Both the position numbers and the translations under genes were made by a program. A model generated the notes under the pieces. The model searched no databases. It saw nothing but the letters and a program-made list of their open reading frames with translations, and was not told where the DNA came from. DNA of 16,871 bases from Caulobacter sp. CCH9-E1 (GTDB taxonomy: Bacteria; Pseudomonadota; Alphaproteobacteria; Caulobacterales; Caulobacteraceae): contig NZ_LSJA01000377.1 in assembly GCF_001556515.1 (NCBI RefSeq), positions 1-16,871 of the forward strand. Direction: 5' to 3'. This document shows, one piece after another, positions 6,996-14,801 of the stretch. How positions within the stretch are numbered: the stretch's first letter is position 1; each line of letters opens with the position of its first letter.

Positions 6996-7419
6996 CGGTC
7001 CGTTGGGCTTCGTCAGCCATGGCGCGGACCAGATCGAGCACCTGGCGGCGCACGCGGCCGCGACCAATGCGCGGGAACACCTCGGCCAGTTCCAGGCCTT
7101 CCGGCGTGGTCAGGAACTCCTGCACGATCTTTTCGGCGTGTTGGGCGGTGGCGTCGATCTCGGCGCCGCTCATCGGATCGGCCAGACCTTCGAAGAAGAA
7201 CGAGACCGGGACCTGCAGGGTCTTGGCGATGTCGTACAGCTTGCTGGCGCTGACGCGATTGGCGCCGCGCTCGTATTTCTGGACCTGCTGGAAGGTCAGC
7301 CCCAGGGAGTCCGCAAGCTGCTCCTGGCTCACGCCCATCAGCTTACGGCGCATCCGCACCCGGCCGCCCACATGCAGGTCGACGGGGTTGGGGCGTCGGC
7401 CTTCGGTATCTTCGCTCAT
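6985..7419 (-). CDS. XRE-family transcriptional regulator, PraR/PhrR-like
   Basis: The product has 144 residues. The Cro/C1-type helix-turn-helix spans about 16-72: GGRVRMRRKLMGVSQEQLAD, then LTFQQVQKYERGANRVSASKL, then VPVSFFFEGL. This exact style of domain, with a ~65-residue acidic C-terminal tail, is widespread in alphaproteobacteria and includes the rhizobial regulators PraR and PhrR. Those repress attachment, quorum-sensing or stress genes. The assignment to that group is by memory of the motif. The frame extends upstream to 7623, but the ATG at 7419 is preferred: it matches the family N-terminus and has GGAGG about 11 nt upstream. A GAATC site lies in the leader at 7423-7427. No operon partner is visible. 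Confidence 0.88.
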   Translation of the reverse strand: MSEDTEGRRPNPVDLHVGGRVRMRRKLMGVSQEQLADSLGLTFQQVQKYERGANRVSASKLYDIAKTLQVPVSFFFEGLADPMSGAEIDATAQHAEKIVQEFLTTPEGLELAEVFPRIGRGRVRRQVLDLVRAMADEAQRTEVA

Positions 7420-8003
7420 CTGTGAATCCGCCTCCAACGGTTGTTCGCGCAAAATGACACGACCGTGACGTCGGTGGAAGCGAGCGCGGCTCGGGCGCGG
7501 CGTTACGTCGCGATGGCCAAGCTTGTTGCGAAAGGCCCGCGAAATGGACGTGGAGGCCGCGTTCGGCCTTTGACCGTCCTCGTCTCCGCGCCGCGAGGGG
7601 GCGGGCTCTGGATAGTGACCCACCGGCTAAGGTCATGACCGATGGCGGGGCTTCTCGGCGACCTCGCTGTCGCTCTCGTGCGCGCCAAGAGAGCGATGAT
7701 CAAAATCCTCGGACTAAGGCCCGCGCCACGCAAAAACTCGGGACCGAGGTCGTTACAGGCGCTGGAGGCTCAGCGGGCCTTCGGGCATTTGAGAATGTGT
7801 AGAATATGCGGTCAGTTATCTCGGGGGGCTTGGAGCGGGTTCGAAGGTAGAATGCGCTTAGGTTTAGGGGATTTACTATAGCTGTCTAGGTTGTGTGGGG
7901 GCCTTTTGTCGCGCTCGGTCCACAATTTACCTTATCTTCACCACAAATAACGACGTTCGTTCTGACCCCTAAGGTGGCGTTTTAATTAGAGGGATGGACG
8001 TCC
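7420..8003. other. 584-bp non-coding region between XRE and chemoreceptor genes
   Basis: This region should contain the promoters of two divergent genes. The left part (to about 7760) has ordinary GC content. The right part (about 7780-8000) is clearly less GC-rich than its surroundings, with runs such as TTTACTATAG (7872-7881) and TTTTAATTAG (7980-7989). I found no good sigma-70 pair, sigma-54 -24/-12 element or CtrA TTAA-N7-TTAA box. The open frame at 7642-7881 lacks a ribosome binding site and family features and is not called. A small RNA could lie here, but nothing supports one directly. Confidence 0.5.
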
Positions 8004-9689
8004 ATGAAACTCAGCCTCCGTAGCCCTCTTGGCGGCGACGCCGCGAGCAAGATCGACGCGCTGGACAGATCCCTGGCGATGATCGAGTTCGATGTGAAGG
8101 GGACGATCCTCGCCGCCAACGCCAACTTCTGCCAGGCGCTCGGCTATGAGCCGCGCGAGATCGTCGGCAAGCACCACAGCCTGTTCCTGGAGCCCGAATA
8201 CGCCGCCAGCCAAGCTTACCGCGATTTCTGGTCTCGACTGGCTCAGGGACAGTTCGACGCGCGCGAATATCTGCGCGTGGGCAAGGGCGGTCGGGAGGTC
8301 TGGATCCAGGCGTCCTACAATCCCGTGAAGAACGCGGCCGGCCGGGTGACCAAGATCCTGAAGGTCGCCACCGACATCACCGCCCAGAAGGAGGCGGAGG
8401 CCGAGCGGGCGGCGAAGCTCGCCGCCGTCGAGCGTGTGCAGGCCACGATCGAGTTCACGACCGAAGGCGTCATTCTGAACGCCAACGAGAATTTCCTCAG
8501 CGTGCTCGGTTACGACCTCTCGGAGATCAAGGGCAAGCATCACAGCATGTTTGTCGATCCGGCCTATGCGCGGTCGCCGGCCTATGCGGAGTTCTGGCGC
8601 AAGCTGAACGCCGGCGAGTTCGTGGCCGAGGAGTTCAAGCGGATCGGCAAGGGCGGCAAGGAGGTCTGGATCCAGGCGTCCTACAACCCGGTGTTCGACG
8701 CCAAGGGCCGCGTGGTGAAGGTCGTCAAGTTCGCCACCGAAGTGACGGGGCGCGTCAATGCGGTCGATCAGATCGCCGTCGCCTTGGAGCGTCTGGCCGC
8801 CAACGACCTGAGCTATCGCATGTCCGCCTCTATCGACGCGCAGTTCGCGCGGGTGCGAGACGACTTCAACAGCGCCGTGCAGGCGCTTGACGAGACCATC
8901 GGCGCGGTCGCCATGGCCACTAAGAATGTCAACGCCGGCGCCAATGAGATCTCGACCGCGTCGGACGACCTTTCTCGCCGGACCGAGCAGCAAGCGGCCA
9001 GCCTCGAGGAAACCGCCGCGGCGCTCGACCAGATCACCGCCACGGTGGGACGCAGCGCCGAGGGCGCCAAGCGCGCTTCGGAAGCCGCGTCGGACGCGCG
9101 TGTCGACGCCGCGAAATCCGGAGAGATCGTGGGCGAGGCGGTCACGGCGATGGACGGGATCGAGGAGAGCTCGTCCCAGATCAATCAGATCATCGGCGTG
9201 ATTGACGAGATCGCTTTCCAGACCAACTTGCTAGCCCTGAATGCTGGCGTCGAAGCTGCTCGAGCCGGGGAAGCGGGGCGAGGCTTCGCCGTCGTCGCTC
9301 AGGAAGTGCGCGCTCTGGCCCAACGGTCGGCGGACGCGGCCAAGGAGATCAAGGTCCTGATCGCCAACAGCTCGGCCCAGGTCGATCGAGGCGTCAAGCT
9401 GGTCGGCGACACCGGACGCGCCCTGACCTCGATCGCGGGCAAGGTCAGCGAGATCGACACCCTGATCCGCGAGATCGCGCAGTCTTCGCGGGAGCAGGCC
9501 ACGGGCCTGGGCGAGGTCAATGTCGCGGTCAACCAGATGGATCAGGTCACTCAGCAGAACGCCGCCATGGTCGAAGAAGCCACCGCCGCGGCGGCGAACC
9601 TGCGCACGGAAGCCGGAGAGCTGGAGCGGCTGATCGCCCGCTTCAACACCTCAACGAACCTCGCTGAAGGGGTCAGGCGCGCGGCGTAG
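8004..9689 (+). CDS. Soluble methyl-accepting chemotaxis protein with two PAS domains
   Basis: The product has 561 residues and no transmembrane helix or signal peptide, so it is a cytoplasmic receptor. PAS1 is about 20-126 and PAS2 about 145-248. They are close duplicates, both containing GKHHS and [16 protein letters not shown]-like helix follows (about 250-300). The MCP signalling domain runs from about 305 to 545, with its tip at [20 protein letters not shown] (401-420) and [19 protein letters not shown], the CheA/CheW contact region. No C-terminal CheR-docking pentapeptide is seen; the tail ends VRRAA. The domain order resembles the biofilm-dispersal receptor BdlA and Caulobacter soluble Mcp proteins. 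The ligand or cofactor of the PAS domains (haem, flavin or none) is unknown. AGAGGG lies about 10 nt before the ATG. No che genes are nearby, so it is an orphan receptor. Confidence 0.93.
   Translation: MKLSLRSPLGGDAASKIDALDRSLAMIEFDVKGTILAANANFCQALGYEPREIVGKHHSLFLEPEYAASQAYRDFWSRLAQGQFDAREYLRVGKGGREVWIQASYNPVKNAAGRVTKILKVATDITAQKEAEAERAAKLAAVERVQATIEFTTEGVILNANENFLSVLGYDLSEIKGKHHSMFVDPAYARSPAYAEFWRKLNAGEFVAEEFKRIGKGGKEVWIQASYNPVFDAKGRVVKVVKFATEVTGRVNAVDQIAVALERLAANDLSYRMSASIDAQFARVRDDFNSAVQALDETIGAVAMATKNVNAGANEISTASDDLSRRTEQQAASLEETAAALDQITATVGRSAEGAKRASEAASDARVDAAKSGEIVGEAVTAMDGIEESSSQINQIIGVIDEIAFQTNLLALNAGVEAARAGEAGRGFAVVAQEVRALAQRSADAAKEIKVLIANSSAQVDRGVKLVGDTGRALTSIAGKVSEIDTLIREIAQSSREQATGLGEVNVAVNQMDQVTQQNAAMVEEATAAAANLRTEAGELERLIARFNTSTNLAEGVRRAA
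8094..8747 (+). repeat. Tandem PAS duplication within the chemoreceptor gene
   Basis: Codons 31-126 and 153-248 encode near-parallel PAS domains offset by 366 bp. Identity reaches the DNA level over a 26-bp block, 8295-8320 and 8661-8686, which begins GAGGTCTGGATCC. This points to a duplication with continued selection or recent gene conversion. Confidence 0.8.
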
Positions 9690-9723
9690 CCGCGCGTCCG
9701 CCAGCGCGGGGCCTGACCCCGCG
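9669..9723 (+). terminator. Nested inverted repeats at the end of the chemoreceptor gene
   Basis: GGGGTCAGGC (9669-9678) pairs perfectly with GCCTGACCCC (9711-9720). Inside it, GCGCGGC (9679-9685) pairs with GCCGCGC (9689-9695) around the stop codon. A competing hairpin, CGCGGGG (9705-9711) with CCCCGCG (9717-9723), uses the same 3' arm. No clear T-run follows, so it may act as a structural 3' end or a weak terminator. Confidence 0.5.
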
Positions 9724-9759
9724 TCGAAGACGGCCGGAAAACAACTAGAGCGCCGACGC

Positions 9760-9785
9760 GGGCGTCCGCTTCCTCGTGGACGCCC
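9760..9785 (-). terminator. Stem-loop downstream of the CBS/receiver gene
   Basis: GGGCGTCC (9760-9767) and GGACGCCC (9778-9785) form an 8-bp stem with a 10-nt loop, 37 bp past the stop of the minus-strand gene. On that strand a GTTGTTTTCC stretch follows about 15 nt later, so termination is plausible but the T-run is distant. Confidence 0.45.
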
Positions 9786-9822
9786 TATCGTTGGCGGCCC
9801 GCTATCAAAATCTCGATCGGCC

Positions 9823-11355
9823 TTAAGCCGCCTCGGTCTCGGACGTCTCGTCCTCGCCGCCCAGCAGGGCGCTGAGCACGACGGCCAGGCGCTCGGGCTT
9901 GATCGGCTTTTCGACGACGTCCTGCATGCCGGCGGCGATGTAGGTCTGGACGTCGAGCGGGTCGGCGTTGGCGGTCAGGGCGACCACCGGGGTCTGGCCG
10001 ACCCGGCCGCCCATGTCGCGGATCGCGCGGGTGGCGGCCACGCCGTCCATGCGCGGCATCTTGATGTCCATCAGGATCAGGTCGAAGCGGCCGCCACGGG
10101 CCATGTCGACGGCCTCGACGCCGTCGACGGCCTGCTCGGAGGTGCAGTCGAACATGTCGCACAGCGCCTCGGCGACCATCCGGTTGGTGGCGTTGTCATC
10201 GACGATCAGGATGTGGGCGGCGCGGGCCGAGAGGGTCGGTTCGCCGGCGTGCGCGGCGATCGTGTCGGCGGCGCGGGCGATCAGCGAGAAGCCCACGGTG
10301 ACGCCAGCCCCGCGATTGGCCTCGGCGTGCAGCGGCGCGCCCATGGCTCGCATAACGCGACGGGCCAGGGCCAGGCCGACGCTGAGGGCGATCTCGCTGC
10401 GGTCCTGCAGGCTGGGTTGGCCCATGGGACCGGCCAGGCGCGCCAGGCGCTCCTCGGCGTCGTGGCCGGCGGTGTTGTCGCGCACCTGGCCGTCCAGGCG
10501 CACGAGGTCGCCCTCGGGCCGCGCGGTCAGGCGGACCTCGATCATGCCGCGGCCGCCGGCCAGGGCGTTCTCGACCAGGATGTCGAAGACCTGCATCAGG
10601 CGCTCGCCGTCCAGCTCGACGCCGCACTCGGGATCGCCGTCGTAGGAGACCAGCAGGGTGGAGCCGCCGTCCTGGGCGCGGTGAGCCCAGCGGGCTTCCA
10701 AGGCGTCGGCCAGGTCGCGCAGGCGCGTGGGCTCGGGCTTGAAGGCCAGATGGCCCTGGGCCGAGCGGTGCAGGTCGATCGCGCGGCCGACCGTCTCGCT
10801 CATGTCGCGGCTGGTGTCGCTGATCGCGCGGACGAAGGCGGCGGCGTCGGGGGTCAGGCGCTGTTGCTCGAGGCGCGCGGCGATGGCCAGGACGCCATCC
10901 AGGTGATCGCCGATGTCCATGGCCATGCGCTCGATCAGCGCGCGGGCGTCGCGGGCCTCGTTCCGGCGGCGCTGGTGGACGCTGAGCAGCGAGGTCAGGC
11001 CGCCGACGCCGACATAGCGGCCGGCGTCGTCGATCGCGACATAGGCGGTGCGGAACACGGGCTGGGCGCTGTCGCGCAGCGAGTCGACGAAGGCGTTGGC
11101 GTCGCTGTCGGCCGGGACGATTCGCGGCGCGGAGTCCATGACCGCGGCGATGGGCGTGGCGGCCAGGGCCTCGCCGGCCACTCGCATCATGCCCTGCAGG
11201 ACGTCGCGATAGACGATGCCGATCGGGCGCTCGTCCTGGATCACGGCGAGGGCGGCCGCCGTCGGATCGGCGTCGAACATCGCTGCGACCTCGGCGCAGG
11301 ACGCGACGGGCGCGACGGCCTCGCGCTTCTCGATCAGACGTGAAAGCGTTTCCAT
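9823..11355 (-). CDS. CBS-pair / degenerate histidine kinase / receiver hybrid protein
   Basis: The product has 510 residues and is probably cytoplasmic. Residues 1-125 look like a CBS pair: two repeats ending in IGIVYRDVL and YVGVGGLTSLL, with TPIAAVMDSAPRIVPADSDA between them. Residues 128-205 resemble a dimerisation/phosphotransfer helix pair, but where a hybrid kinase has SHEIRTPLNG this one has AMDIGDHLDG, so the phosphoacceptor histidine is replaced by M146. The ATPase-like domain (about 210-358) keeps an N-box Asn (N263 in DILVENALAGG), but its glycine boxes are weak (VRDNTAG, SVGLALARR). The C-terminal receiver (381-498) is intact: D386, D387, phosphoacceptor D430 in LMDIKMPRMDG, T461 and K483. 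It therefore probably receives phosphate, or signals by scaffolding, rather than autophosphorylating. CBS domains usually bind adenine nucleotides. The gene converges with the chemoreceptor gene. Confidence 0.85.
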   Translation of the reverse strand: METLSRLIEKREAVAPVASCAEVAAMFDADPTAAALAVIQDERPIGIVYRDVLQGMMRVAGEALAATPIAAVMDSAPRIVPADSDANAFVDSLRDSAQPVFRTAYVAIDDAGRYVGVGGLTSLLSVHQRRRNEARDARALIERMAMDIGDHLDGVLAIAARLEQQRLTPDAAAFVRAISDTSRDMSETVGRAIDLHRSAQGHLAFKPEPTRLRDLADALEARWAHRAQDGGSTLLVSYDGDPECGVELDGERLMQVFDILVENALAGGRGMIEVRLTARPEGDLVRLDGQVRDNTAGHDAEERLARLAGPMGQPSLQDRSEIALSVGLALARRVMRAMGAPLHAEANRGAGVTVGFSLIARAADTIAAHAGEPTLSARAAHILIVDDNATNRMVAEALCDMFDCTSEQAVDGVEAVDMARGGRFDLILMDIKMPRMDGVAATRAIRDMGGRVGQTPVVALTANADPLDVQTYIAAGMQDVVEKPIKPERLAVVLSALLGGEDETSETEAA

Positions 11356-11464
11356 TCGGGACTTCGCCAGGACCTACAGGCGGGCAACTTGCCCTTTGCG
11401 GCCTTGCAGAGTCGTTAAGTCCGCCCCGCGCGCGGTGTCGCGGACGCCTTGAGGGGCTTCAGAA

Positions 11465-11500
11465 GAGGAAAAAAGAAGGCGGAGCCCGGGAGCTCCGCCT
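11465..11500 (-). terminator. Rho-independent terminator of the TonB-dependent receptor gene
   Basis: On the minus strand, AGGCGGAGC and GCTCCGCCT arms (plus 11492-11500 and 11477-11485) enclose a 6-nt loop. They are followed directly by a T-rich run (complement of plus 11465-11476, with six consecutive T). The stem starts 28 bp after the receptor stop codon. This is the clearest intrinsic terminator in the window. Confidence 0.9.
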
Positions 11501-11528
11501 CGCAAGTTCCGGGGTTACAGAGTGCTCG

Positions 11529-14357
11529 CTACCAGGACTTGGTGATCGCGATCCCGTAGAGGCGCGGCTCGCCGGTGATCACGTTGGTGAACAGGCCCGA
11601 GCTGTCGTCGGTGGTGTAGGCGTCGACGATGGGCAGCTTGTTGCCGATGTTCTTGACGTAGGCGTCGATCGACAGGCCCCACTCGGGCTTCTCGACCTTC
11701 AGGGTCAGGTTGCCGTTGTCCCAGGCCTTCAGGCGGTCGTACTCGGTGTTGTAGACCCGGGCGAACTGCTTGGTCTGGCGGTAGTAGTCGCCGCGAACCG
11801 TGGCCGACCAGCCGTCCGACAGCTCGAAGGTGTATTGGGCCCCGACCGAAACGGTCCAGTGCGGCGAGTTGGGCAGCTCGTTGCCCGACAGGTCCGCCGC
11901 CGTCCCTTCGATCGAATAGCCCGAGCCGTAGGTGTAGAGCCCCGTGGCGTTGGCCAGGAAGGCGGCGGTGGCCGCCGGCAGGCCCGCGCCGCCCGCCGCG
12001 GCCGGGGCGGACAGGAACGCCTGATAGGCCGCCGCGCCCGAGCAGGCCCAGGGCAGGGTGCCGCCCGCGCCGGCGCCCAGGATCGTGGCGACGCCGGCGG
12101 TGGCCAGCACGCAGTTGGCGCCGACCGCCGACGAGTTTGGGCCCACCTTCACGACCGTATAGGCCGGGTTGGACTGGGTCCGGTTCATCGTGTCGATCGA
12201 GGTGACGCCGCTGCCGATCTTGGTGTGCAGATAGCCGAGGTTGGCGTTGAGCTTCAGGTTGCGGACCGGCGACCAGATCGTCTCCAGCTCAAGGCCGTAG
12301 ACCTTGGCGTCGACGTTCTCGTTGACCGAGGTCCGGTTCACGATCTTCGAGATCTGGTACCCCTTGTAGTCGTACGAGAAGCCCGTCGCGTTGAAGAGCA
12401 GGCTGCCGCCCATCAGGGTGTTCTTGGTGCCGATCTCGAAGGCGTTGACGAATTCGGGATCGAAGGTCTGGCGGATGCCGACCGAGTTGGCCGGCACGCC
12501 CGGATTGATGCCGCCGCCCTTATAGCCCTTGGAATAGAAGGCGTAGAGCAGGGTGTCGTCGGTGAAGCCCAGGTGCGCCTTGTAGTCGACGCCGAAGCGG
12601 CCGGTCGTCTCGTTGAAGCGGGCGCGCTGGTCGGGGTTGGCCGGGTTCAGCGTCAGGCCGTAGCCGGGCGCCAGCAACACGGTGGAGAAGTTCTTCACCG
12701 CCTTCTTGTCGCGGGTCTGGCGCAGGCCCAGGGTGAACTTCAGGTCCTCGTTGACCTGGTAGTAGACCTCGCCGAACAGGGCGTCCGACACCAGGGTGTA
12801 GGGCGTGCGGTTCAGATAGTAGTTGTGGCCGTCGCCGGTCGGATCCGACGCGGTGTCGATGCCGATGCAGCGGGCGGTGGTCGCCGGGTTGCAGTTCGGG
12901 TTGCCGGTATTGGAGAAGTTCAGCGCCAGCGACGACAGGGTCAGCGAGTTGCCGATGACGTAGTAGTCGGTCAGCGTCCGATAGGTGAAGTGGATGCCGC
13001 CGAAGTTGAAGTTGATCGGGCCGTCGAAGGCCGACTGCAGCCGCAGTTCCTGGCTGAACTGCTCGGAGCGGCCCGACGAGACGTCGATGGTGGTGAACTT
13101 GTTGGTGTTGCCGACCTGCGGGTCGTTGAAGAAGCCGCCCGGCGTGAACGGCGTGTTGTTGAACGGCACCGGCGAGACGTTCCGGTTGTAGTCCTGCTTC
13201 GTATAGACGCTGCCCTTGCTGTAGGCGGTCATCGACGTGAAGGTCAGGGTGTCGGACAGGTCGTAGTTCAGGGTGAACTGGTAGACGTTCGAGCCCGAGC
13301 GGTAGATCGGATCCAGCGCCGTCTCGATCTCGCGCAGGTTGGTCGTGGTGGTGTCGCCCAGGTTGGCGTCGCCCGCGGTGAAGCCGAAGATGTTGCCCAG
13401 CAGGCCGGTCAGGGTGCCGGAGGTGTTGACCGTGCCATAGGCGCTGGCGCCGTAGATCGAGGCGGGCAGACAGCCTTGGGTCAGGAAGCCGCGCGCCGCG
13501 CCGGTGGGCACGCCGCCGACCGTGGCCGGTCCGTTGTCCTTGGTGCAGAGCTGCTTGCCGGTGCGGGCCCGGCTGTCGTTCTCGTGGAAGCGTTCCCACA
13601 GGAAGTTGGTGCGCAGCTTCTCGGTCGGATTGAACATCACCTGGACGCGGGTCGAATAGAGGTCCCGGTCGTCCACCGTGTGGCCGTTGAACGTGTTGGT
13701 GACGAAGCCGTCGCGCTTCAGCATCGCGCCGGACAGGCGCACGGCCAGCTTGTCCTCGAAGATCGGCACGTTGAGCATGCCGCGCAGGCGGATGGCGTTG
13801 AAGTTGCCGTACTCGGCGCGGGCGTTGGCCTCGAACACGTCCGTGGGCTTGGCGGTGATCACATTGACCACGCCGCCGGTGGCGTTGCGGCCATAGAGCG
13901 TGCCCTGCGGGCCGCGCAGCACTTCCACCCGCTCGACGTCGTAGAACTCGGCCTCGAACAGATTGCCCGACTGCATGGGGGCGTTGTTCATGTGGACGCC
14001 GACGCCCTGGTCGGCCGAGGCGCCGACGGCCTTGGCCCCGATGCCGCGAATCTGGAAGTTGAAGCTGTTGGTGAAGTTGCTGCGGGCGAAGCTGACGTTC
14101 GGGATCGCCTGCTGCAGGTTGGGCCCCCCGTCGATCTTCTGCGCTTCCAGCGAGTCCTGGCTGAAGGCCGACACCGCGATCGGGACGTCCTGAAGCGCCT
14201 CTTCCCTCTTTTGGGCGGTGACGACCAGCTCTTCGATGACCGTTCCACCCTGTTGGGCGGTCTGTTGTTGAGCGAAAGCGGGGACGGCGAAAGCCGAGAG
14301 CACGGCCGCCGAAGCGCCCATGGTCAACAGGCTCCGCATACGCAGAGTTTGCGACAT
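11529..14357 (-). CDS. TonB-dependent outer membrane receptor
   Basis: The product has 942 residues. A signal peptide (1-29, ending VPAFA) precedes a TonB-box-like IEELVVTAQKREE (41-53). The plug domain (about 54-170) has the typical IPNVSF, FQIRGIG, VERVEVLRGPQGTLYGRNAT and GGVVNVITAKP motifs. The rest is a 22-strand barrel, ending in the expected aromatic residue (RLYGIAITKSW). Such receptors import siderophores, vitamins, sugars or other large nutrients, using energy from TonB-ExbBD. No neighbour indicates the substrate. Extracellular loops carry Cys pairs (for example CTKDNGP with GCLPAS, and NCNPATTARC), probably disulfides, and one Ala/Gly-rich loop. The ATG at 14357 has a strong AGGGAGG 7 nt upstream; the longer open frame to 14507 is rejected. 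A terminator follows and a promoter candidate precedes it. Confidence 0.95.
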   Translation of the reverse strand: MSQTLRMRSLLTMGASAAVLSAFAVPAFAQQQTAQQGGTVIEELVVTAQKREEALQDVPIAVSAFSQDSLEAQKIDGGPNLQQAIPNVSFARSNFTNSFNFQIRGIGAKAVGASADQGVGVHMNNAPMQSGNLFEAEFYDVERVEVLRGPQGTLYGRNATGGVVNVITAKPTDVFEANARAEYGNFNAIRLRGMLNVPIFEDKLAVRLSGAMLKRDGFVTNTFNGHTVDDRDLYSTRVQVMFNPTEKLRTNFLWERFHENDSRARTGKQLCTKDNGPATVGGVPTGAARGFLTQGCLPASIYGASAYGTVNTSGTLTGLLGNIFGFTAGDANLGDTTTTNLREIETALDPIYRSGSNVYQFTLNYDLSDTLTFTSMTAYSKGSVYTKQDYNRNVSPVPFNNTPFTPGGFFNDPQVGNTNKFTTIDVSSGRSEQFSQELRLQSAFDGPINFNFGGIHFTYRTLTDYYVIGNSLTLSSLALNFSNTGNPNCNPATTARCIGIDTASDPTGDGHNYYLNRTPYTLVSDALFGEVYYQVNEDLKFTLGLRQTRDKKAVKNFSTVLLAPGYGLTLNPANPDQRARFNETTGRFGVDYKAHLGFTDDTLLYAFYSKGYKGGGINPGVPANSVGIRQTFDPEFVNAFEIGTKNTLMGGSLLFNATGFSYDYKGYQISKIVNRTSVNENVDAKVYGLELETIWSPVRNLKLNANLGYLHTKIGSGVTSIDTMNRTQSNPAYTVVKVGPNSSAVGANCVLATAGVATILGAGAGGTLPWACSGAAAYQAFLSAPAAAGGAGLPAATAAFLANATGLYTYGSGYSIEGTAADLSGNELPNSPHWTVSVGAQYTFELSDGWSATVRGDYYRQTKQFARVYNTEYDRLKAWDNGNLTLKVEKPEWGLSIDAYVKNIGNKLPIVDAYTTDDSSGLFTNVITGEPRLYGIAITKSW

Positions 14358-14422
14358 TGAATTCCCTCCCTGACGCAAGCGGCGCCTTATGGGTGGGCCT
14401 GGGTGCGTCGATGTTTCCTCGG

Positions 14423-14457
14423 CGCCGTACTGTTTTTCACCACGCGGGCGTACGGCG
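14423..14457 (-). promoter_or_regulatory. Inverted repeat in the receptor 5' leader
   Basis: CGCCGTAC (14423-14430) and GTACGGCG (14450-14457) are perfect 8-bp inverted arms 19 bp apart, between the promoter candidate and the receptor start. It could be a repressor operator or a leader stem-loop. No known regulator consensus is recognised. Confidence 0.4.
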
Positions 14458-14478
14458 ATCCCATCGCGGCATTGGAAG

Positions 14479-14507
14479 ATTGCATACTTGCGTTCTCTGA
14501 CTGTCAA
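14479..14507 (-). promoter_or_regulatory. Candidate sigma-70 type promoter for the TonB-dependent receptor
   Basis: On the minus strand a perfect TTGACA -35 hexamer (plus 14502-14507) is followed after 17 bp by TGCAAT (plus 14479-14484), matching four of six -10 positions. TATGCA overlaps it at 15-bp spacing. Transcription would start roughly 110 nt before the receptor ATG. This is prediction from consensus only. Confidence 0.5.
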
Positions 14508-14516
14508 CTGGCCCCA

Positions 14517-14590
14517 ATGTAAGTGATCGGCGATAGGTTACGCCTTTTCACTTAAAATCCGGCTTCGTTGTCCGAAGTCATGCAAGTGAT
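14517..14590. repeat. Short AAGTGAT-type repeats in the receptor/queC intergenic region
   Basis: ATGTAAGTGAT (14517-14527) and ATGCAAGTGAT (14580-14590) are direct repeats differing at one base, 63 bp apart, about six helical turns. An inverted TCACTT lies between them (14548-14553). They flank the region upstream of the receptor promoter candidate and could bind a regulator. Confidence 0.35.
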
Positions 14591-14801
14591 GGTTGGATTA
14601 GAAGATTGGGTTTGTGATTTCCGTAGCGTAAATCTCCGGCGCGTAATGCGGTGGGATCCCGCCATTCAAGAGCAAAAGCGGAAATGTCGCCGCAAGAATT
14701 CGACTCACTTCGTGGTCGGAGTATTGCCGCGGAGCGGGCGGCGCCATCTGGCGGACGCCCTGCTGGTTCCGGCGGAAGCTCGGCTCGTGTAGAGGAGGCG
14801 C

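Noticed and set aside
7420..7623. 68-codon N-terminal extension of the XRE regulator
   Set aside because: The extension is Arg-rich and low-complexity; the ATG at 7419 fits the family and has GGAGG upstream.
7642..7881. 79-codon open frame between XRE and chemoreceptor genes
   Set aside because: No ribosome binding site, no recognisable family, and composition shifts along its length.
7420..8003. CtrA box, sigma-54 promoter or CRISPR-like repeats
   Set aside because: No TTAA-N7-TTAA, no GG/GC -24/-12 pair and no spaced repeats were found in this or the other gaps.
11340..14360. Open frame of 1006 codons on the plus strand opposite the TonB-dependent receptor
   Set aside because: It is an antisense shadow of a GC-rich gene. 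Its translation is low-complexity Val/Gly/Arg/Ala with no family motifs, whereas the minus strand encodes a full receptor.
14568..14792. 74-codon open frame upstream of queC
   Set aside because: No Shine-Dalgarno and no family similarity; it lies in the probable regulatory region.
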